Shown here one piece after another: positions 59,648-64,000 of a DNA stretch of 64,000 bases. The position numbers were made by a program, and so were the translations under genes. The notes under the pieces were generated by a model. That model was not told where the DNA came from. It worked only from the letters and a program-made list of their open reading frames with translations, and did no database searches. Origin of the DNA: Luteibacter jiangsuensis (GTDB lineage Bacteria > Pseudomonadota > Gammaproteobacteria > Xanthomonadales > Rhodanobacteraceae); contig NZ_JAUSSK010000001.1 in the NCBI RefSeq assembly GCF_030812295.1, positions 558,001-622,000 of the forward strand, in the 5' to 3' direction. The stretch's first letter is position 1. Every line of letters begins with the position of its first letter.

Positions 59648-60088
59648 ACAATCGTCCCGGCTATTGTCCGCGATGCCGGAGATCAGCCAGCGGCCGTCCA
59701 TGCGCACCAGGTTCACCGCATCCGTGCCGCAATGCTTGACCGCGCCGTTCACCAGGAACTCGTAAGGCGCCCAGACGATGGCGATGTCACCGTCGATGCG
59801 CACCAGCGGATCGTAGATACGCTCCTCGATGCGGTCCTTGCCCGGTTTGATGTGATTGGCGAAATCGGCAAGGGTCATACGGACGACCTTGCCCTTGCGC
59901 AACAAGGCCACGCTTCCCTCGGGCTGCACCGCGGCCAGCATGGCCGCGCTATCGTACTTCGCCATCCCGTCGAACAAGGCCTGTATGGGCGCCAATACGG
60001 CGGCCTCCTCCTTCGTGGCGGCATGCGCCGGCAGCACAGCGAAACCCACGAACGCCGTCATGGCGGCGACCAGCGACCCAACCTTCAT
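59636..60088 (-). CDS. secreted NTF2-like / SnoaL-type protein
   Basis: 150 residues with a signal peptide (AAMTAFVGFAVLPAHA-A). The mature part follows the NTF2-like cone fold of DUF4440/SnoaL-type proteins: EEAAVLAPIQALFDGMAKYDSAAMLAAVQPEG, then LVRIDGDIAIVWAPYEFLVNG, then NLVRMDGRWLISGIAD. Two Cys late in the chain (KHC, DDC) may pair. Function in the periplasm unknown; members range from enzymes to ligand binders. Confidence 0.76.
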   Translation of the reverse strand: MKVGSLVAAMTAFVGFAVLPAHAATKEEAAVLAPIQALFDGMAKYDSAAMLAAVQPEGSVALLRKGKVVRMTLADFANHIKPGKDRIEERIYDPLVRIDGDIAIVWAPYEFLVNGAVKHCGTDAVNLVRMDGRWLISGIADNSRDDCPAR

Positions 60089-60225
60089 GCGATGCCCCTG
60101 TCTTCAGGATATGCGCCATCCTAAGCCGATTCGCGGGCCGGAGCGTATGTGTCGGTGGTCACGCTTTCATCGGCTTGACGGCAATGCGCGTACAGTCGAG
60201 GCCATACCCCTCCTGGCAGCCATGC

Positions 60226-60984
60226 ATGACTCTAGACGACTCCGCCCGCCGGACGATCCTCCTGGCTTCGTGCCTCGTGCTGGCACCGCCGGCCTCCGCC
60301 GTGGAGCGTTACGTCGGCACGGCCTACCGGACCGGGGCCCGGACGCCCCTCTACCGCGAGGTGCACTTCGTGGACAGCGCGCGCCATGCGGTCCTGTTCG
60401 AATGCCTCGATGGCAAGGCCTTCGCCAGGAAGGAGCTCGACATGCGGGGTGGTTCGCCGCAGCCGGACTATTCCTTCGTGGATGCCCGCACGGGCTACGA
60501 GGAAGGGGTAGCGCGTGAAGGCGCCACCCGCGTGGCCTATGTACGCCGGCCCGGCAGTCAGCGGGTGGAACGGCCGTTGCCGGATAAGGGCGACGCCGTG
60601 ATCGATGCCGGCTTCGACACCTACCTGCGCACCCATTGGGACACGGTCGTGCGGCGAGGCGCGACGGTGGCTTTCCTGCTTACCTCGCGCGGTCGATTCA
60701 TGCCGGTCCATATTTCCGCCGATAAGCCACGCGACGGCGACCGCCAGCTCACCCTGAAGCTGGATGCCTGGTATGCCTTCGTGGCGCCGTCAATCATGGT
60801 GACCTACGGCGAAACCGACCGGCGGCTGCGCCGTTACGAAGGACCGGGCAACATCCGCGACGCGCGCGGCAAGCCGATCGCCGTGCGGATCGAGTTTCCA
60901 CCGTCGGAACGACGGAGCGGGGTCACGGGAGATCCCATCGACGAGGCCTTGAATACACCGCTGGACGGTCACTGCGCGAGTTGA
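60226..60984 (+). CDS. secreted or periplasmic protein of unknown function
   Basis: About 252 residues from the ATG at 60226. The N-terminus (RTILLASCLVLAPPASA-VE) looks like a signal peptide. The mature protein is rich in beta strands (RYVGTAYRTGARTPLYREVHFV, then VAFLLTSRGRFMPVHI) and resembles proteins annotated only as hypothetical in related bacteria. No catalytic motif was recognised. An in-frame start at 60175 would add 17 residues before the signal and is less likely. Confidence 0.68.
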   Translation: MTLDDSARRTILLASCLVLAPPASAVERYVGTAYRTGARTPLYREVHFVDSARHAVLFECLDGKAFARKELDMRGGSPQPDYSFVDARTGYEEGVAREGATRVAYVRRPGSQRVERPLPDKGDAVIDAGFDTYLRTHWDTVVRRGATVAFLLTSRGRFMPVHISADKPRDGDRQLTLKLDAWYAFVAPSIMVTYGETDRRLRRYEGPGNIRDARGKPIAVRIEFPPSERRSGVTGDPIDEALNTPLDGHCAS

Positions 60985-61081
60985 GCGGCAGACAGGATAC
61001 AAATTCACAAGCCGTGTGCAGGGCGGGATGCTAAATCACCGTATTGGCCTCGCCACTTACCCTCACTCCGGAGTACCACCC

Positions 61082-61465
61082 ATGTCCCACCCCACGCTGG
61101 ACGCCACCTTCATCGCAAGCCAGAAGCAGCGCTTGCTCGACCTTCGCCAACAGCTGATCGAGGTGGGCGATGCCGCCGGTGACGACGAGCAACGGTGGCA
61201 GGCGGCGGCAGGCGGCGAGCCGCAGGACGAAGGGGACGACGGCGACCGTTTCGCGCAGCAAGCCAACGATGAAGCCGTTCTGTCGCACAACGAATCCCGC
61301 CTGGTGGCGATCGACCGCGCTCTGGAGAAGATCGACGAAGGCACCTATGGCCTGTCCGACAGCAGCGGCGACCCGATCCCCCGCGAGCGCCTGGAGGCGG
61401 TCCCGGAGAGCTGCTACACCGTCGAGGAATCGAGCGACCGCGAACGCGCCGCACGACGCGGCTAA
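61082..61465 (+). CDS. TraR/DksA-family protein lacking the zinc-finger cysteines
   Basis: 127 residues. The coiled-coil part ([24 protein letters not shown]) and the central [21 protein letters not shown]...[15 protein letters not shown] match the DksA/TraR family. At the zinc-finger positions (normally CxxC...CxxC) it has SDSSG and CYTVE, leaving a single Cys. DksA proteins bind the RNA polymerase secondary channel and modulate rRNA and amino-acid promoters. Cys-poor paralogues are known to act under zinc limitation or oxidation; which applies here is inference. CCGGAG lies 8 bases before the ATG. Confidence 0.82.
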   Translation: MSHPTLDATFIASQKQRLLDLRQQLIEVGDAAGDDEQRWQAAAGGEPQDEGDDGDRFAQQANDEAVLSHNESRLVAIDRALEKIDEGTYGLSDSSGDPIPRERLEAVPESCYTVEESSDRERAARRG

Positions 61466-61539
61466 AAAAAGCACGACCGTCCTATCGTGCCCCTCCGGGC
61501 CCCCTGAGAATGGCCGAGGACCCCTCAGGAGACAGACCC

Positions 61540-62529
61540 GTGACCGAATCGAATGAATCAGCGCTCGATCCCAAGCGCCGCAACTTTGTCGTCAATGCGG
61601 GCACGCTCGCCGCTGGCACGCTCGTCGGAGCCGGCGCGATGACCGCCTCGGCCCCCGCGACCGCCGCGAACACGTCATCATCCACTGGCAAGAAGGAAAG
61701 CTCGATGTCTTTCATCACCACCAAAGACGGCACCCAGATCTATTACAAGGACTGGGGCAAGGGTCAGCCCATCGTCTTCCATCACGGCTGGCCGCTGAGC
61801 GCGGACGACTGGGATGCCCAGATGCTGTTCTTCCTCAATGAGGGATTCCGCGTCATCGCGCACGACCGCCGTGGCCATGGCCGCTCCACGCAGACGGCCA
61901 CCGGCAACGAGATGGACACGTACGCCGCCGACGTCGCCGCCCTCACCGAGCACCTCGACCTCAAGAATGCCGTCCACATCGGCCATTCCACCGGCGGCGG
62001 CGAAGTGGCGCGCTATGTCGCCCGTCATGGCAAGGGCCGCGTGGCCAAGGCCGTGCTGGTGAGCGCCGTGCCGCCGATCATGGTCAAGACCCCGTCCAAC
62101 CCGGGCGGCCTGGACATCTCGGTGTTCGACGGCCTGCGCCAGCAGCTGGCCGCCAACCGTGCGCAGTTCTACCGTGAAGTGCCGATCCCCTTCTACGGCT
62201 TCAACCGCCCCGGCGTGAAGACGATCGAAGGCGTGGTCGACAACTGGTGGCGCCAGGGCATGATCGGCGGTGCCAAGGCCCACTACGATTGCATCAAGGC
62301 CTTCTCGGAAACCGACTTCACCGAAGACCTCAAGGCGATCGACGTGCCAACCCTCGTCCTGCACGGCGACGACGACCAGATCGTCCCTTACGCCGATGCC
62401 GGCGTGCTGTCCGCCAAGCTGCTCAAGCACAGCGAATTGAAGATCTACAAGGGCTACCCGCACGGCATGCTGACCGTGCATGCGGAAGAGCTGAACAAGG
62501 ACATCCTCGCCTTTATCAAGAAGGCCTGA
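61540..62529 (+). CDS. Tat-exported alpha/beta hydrolase (non-haem chloroperoxidase-like)
   Basis: 329 residues starting at a GTG with AGGAGA 7 bases upstream; the ATG at 61510 has no such site. The N-terminus has a twin-arginine-type motif ([24 protein letters not shown]). The body is an alpha/beta hydrolase close to the non-haem chloroperoxidase/arylesterase group: [16 protein letters not shown], the nucleophile elbow [24 protein letters not shown] with the acid Asp, and [12 protein letters not shown] with the His. An ester hydrolase or cofactor-free peroxidase; the substrate is unknown. A strong terminator follows. Confidence 0.88.
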   Translation: MTESNESALDPKRRNFVVNAGTLAAGTLVGAGAMTASAPATAANTSSSTGKKESSMSFITTKDGTQIYYKDWGKGQPIVFHHGWPLSADDWDAQMLFFLNEGFRVIAHDRRGHGRSTQTATGNEMDTYAADVAALTEHLDLKNAVHIGHSTGGGEVARYVARHGKGRVAKAVLVSAVPPIMVKTPSNPGGLDISVFDGLRQQLAANRAQFYREVPIPFYGFNRPGVKTIEGVVDNWWRQGMIGGAKAHYDCIKAFSETDFTEDLKAIDVPTLVLHGDDDQIVPYADAGVLSAKLLKHSELKIYKGYPHGMLTVHAEELNKDILAFIKKA

Positions 62530-62536
62530 TGTGTGG

Positions 62537-62566
62537 TTGCCGCAACGGGTTTGGCCGTTGCGGCAA
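62537..62566 (+). terminator. intrinsic terminator, 12-bp perfect stem
   Basis: TTGCCGCAACGG (62537-62548), loop GTTTGG, CCGTTGCGGCAA (62555-62566), then TTT, eight bases after the hydrolase stop. It is the best intrinsic-type terminator seen in the window. The stem can also act on the convergent effector transcript. Confidence 0.85.
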
Positions 62567-62578
62567 TTTCCGCTTCGC

Positions 62579-64000
62579 TTAGCGCGACATCCCCTGGCCG
62601 AGCTGCATGTTCTGCTCCTGGAACGCCTGGAGCATCTGTGATTGCTGCCGATCGAACTGCTGGATCTTCTCGATCGCCTGTTCCGGTTGCGGCGGCGGAG
62701 CACTGAGGTCCACCTGGGCCGGGCTCGTCAACGGTCCTGTACCAAGCATGGTCAACGTCAAGGTTTCCTCGTTCAGATGAACGGAGGAAAGATTACCGGC
62801 GGTGATCTGGTTCTCGTGGCAAGCGGCTGTGAACTGCAGCAAGCGATCTTCGGACGCCTCGGGGATGCTCCTTTGCAGTTCGTTGTAGAGCTCGTGATGC
62901 GGGCTGTCGGGATGCCGTGGGTCGGCGCGGTCGTGGCCTTGGCTGCGGGATGTGGTTTCAAGCTCCCTATCAGGCTCTTCGTGCTCAGCTTCCCGTGTTG
63001 CACCGAATGCCGGGACGCCGCGCGACACCGACGGCGTCACGACCTGTTGAAGGTCTGCGACGAACGCCTGCGCCTGCACGTTTCTCAGTGTGGCCTCGTC
63101 CGGTAGGCCTGTGACCGGCATGTCATGCATTGACTGGAAACGCGCTACCGCGGTCTGCGTGGGTGCATCGTATGTCCCATGCACCACGAGCGGATCGCCC
63201 TTCATATCCGCCACGCCCAGCGTGTTCAGGTTCTCTTGGAGGGCGCGGATGCGCTCGGCATTCGGGTGCGCGACGGTCGCTGCCTGCAAGGCGTCCGTAG
63301 ACCACTCTGGCGGGGCTTGATCGATGGTGGGCATAAGTGGCGTCGCTGACTTGGCCTCGGGCGCCAAGGATTGATAGACCGCCATCGCATCGTCGGGCTG
63401 TTCGTTCTGCAAGTAGGGCGCGTCCGGTTGCCCGATCGAACGTAATTCGGTCTCCACCGCGTGACGCACGGCGGCAAGTGTGGCGGGGCCTGCTATGCCG
63501 TCCGCGCTCAACTCATGATCGCGCTGGAATGCTTGAATCGCCGTTTGAGTCGTCGGGCCGAAGTCTCCATCGGGGTGCACGGCACGCCCGCGCGCGTCCG
63601 TGAATCCCAACCGGGCAAGGTCTGTTTGCAAAGCGCGTACATCGTCGCCATGCATGCCTTGACGAAGCGTTCTGTCCTCACTTCCATGGATCCGGCCGAC
63701 GGTAGTCGGCCCCACGTGCAACAGCGGCTCCAGATTGCCGTTGCGCTGCACGGCAAGGTCCACGGACCTGTCATCGTGCACGGTCCGGCTGATGTCGTCG
63801 CGGGAAAGCTGCGACCATTGCCCGCCAATGTAAGCGATAGCCCGACCATCGGCGTTCCACTGCACGAAGTCGGAGCCCGAGGCGAAGAACCCGGAGGTCG
63901 CTCGGTGATCACCTATGGCGGTAGGTGAACCTTTGCTGTGTTCGCCACCCCGCTCCAACGCATCGATGAAATCGATGGCGTTGCGCGGCTCCAGGAACAG
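62579..64000 (-). CDS. peptidoglycan-binding T4SS effector with XVIPCD-like C-terminus (5' end outside window)
   Basis: The frame is open to the right edge; 473 residues are seen. The start of the visible part (LFLEPRNAIDFIDALERGG) belongs to an unseen N-terminal domain. Two PG_binding_1-type repeats follow, at about 63670-63465 (QGMHGDDVRALQTDLARLGF...FGPTTQTAIQAFQ) and about 63255-63075 (ALQENLNTLG...YDAPTQTAVARFQ). After an acidic linker, the C-terminus begins HPDSPHHELYNELQ, contains AQVD and ends in a Gln-rich tail (QQSQMLQAFQEQNMQ). This resembles the XVIPCD signal that recruits Xanthomonas antibacterial effectors to VirD4. A cell-wall-acting toxin is inferred; its catalytic domain lies outside the window. 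Confidence 0.85.
   Translation of the reverse strand: MFLEPRNAIDFIDALERGGEHSKGSPTAIGDHRATSGFFASGSDFVQWNADGRAIAYIGGQWSQLSRDDISRTVHDDRSVDLAVQRNGNLEPLLHVGPTTVGRIHGSEDRTLRQGMHGDDVRALQTDLARLGFTDARGRAVHPDGDFGPTTQTAIQAFQRDHELSADGIAGPATLAAVRHAVETELRSIGQPDAPYLQNEQPDDAMAVYQSLAPEAKSATPLMPTIDQAPPEWSTDALQAATVAHPNAERIRALQENLNTLGVADMKGDPLVVHGTYDAPTQTAVARFQSMHDMPVTGLPDEATLRNVQAQAFVADLQQVVTPSVSRGVPAFGATREAEHEEPDRELETTSRSQGHDRADPRHPDSPHHELYNELQRSIPEASEDRLLQFTAACHENQITAGNLSSVHLNEETLTLTMLGTGPLTSPAQVDLSAPPPQPEQAIEKIQQFDRQQSQMLQAFQEQNMQLGQGMSR

Overview
The window comes from a GC-rich gammaproteobacterium. The best fit is the Xanthomonadales/Lysobacterales, family Rhodanobacteraceae, with a Luteibacter- or Dyella-like soil, plant or fungus associate as the likeliest type. 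Supporting signs are a copLAB-type copper operon, a gene ending in a XVIPCD-like domain (the signal for xanthomonad-type bacterial-killing T4SS effectors), a TonB receptor linked to secreted hydrolases, and a Wza/Wzc/WcaJ exopolysaccharide cluster. The genus call is an inference; no rRNA or tRNA gene was seen.

Layout. 1-1 kb: the end of an outer-membrane barrel gene and a PstS-like periplasmic protein. 1.1-6.5 kb: a tightly overlapping six-gene operon (thermostable-hemolysin-family GNAT-like protein, AMP-forming ligase, TenA/haem-oxygenase-fold enzyme, TPR protein, SDR, GT9) whose product is unknown. 7.0-13.8 kb: a sulfide-response locus with type I sulfide:quinone oxidoreductase, a YgaP-like membrane protein and an RND pump, divergent from a two-cysteine BigR/SqrR-type ArsR repressor and a DUF302 protein. 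An Sfp/EntD-type phosphopantetheinyl transferase follows. 14.6-21.9 kb: secreted GH76, a PI-PLC-like phosphodiesterase, a TonB-dependent receptor and a histidine acid phosphatase, suggesting scavenging from fungal or plant debris. 21.9-24.7 kb: arsenic resistance (arsC, arsH, arsB, arsR). 24.7-27.8 kb: a Bcr/CflA exporter and a MOSC-ferredoxin reductase fusion. 27.8-32.5 kb: the copper operon copL-copA-copB-cytochrome c-MBL hydrolase. A DmeF-like cation exporter lacking its first half lies next to it.

33.8-56.0 kb: a large Wzy-type exopolysaccharide region. It holds the Wzc tyrosine kinase, pyruvyl transferase, GT4, Wzx, GT2, Wzy, a hexapeptide acetyltransferase, a second GT2 and a secreted beta-helix protein on the plus strand. 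Acyltransferase, GalE and WcaJ lie on the minus strand. Then come a YjbE-like small protein, Wza, Ugd and YjbF-YjbG-YjbH on the plus strand, and the Wzb phosphatase on the minus strand. Together these cover sugar activation, lipid-linked assembly, flipping, polymerisation, export and phosphorylation control. The 411-bp gap between wcaJ and the yjbE-like gene carries near-perfect palindromes that look like operators.

56.1-64 kb: a PAP2 phosphatase, a LytS/LytT-type two-component pair with a 21-bp-period direct repeat upstream, several small secreted or unknown proteins, a DksA/TraR-like protein without zinc ligands, a Tat-exported alpha/beta hydrolase with a strong terminator, and the 3' part of a probable T4SS antibacterial effector that runs off the right edge.
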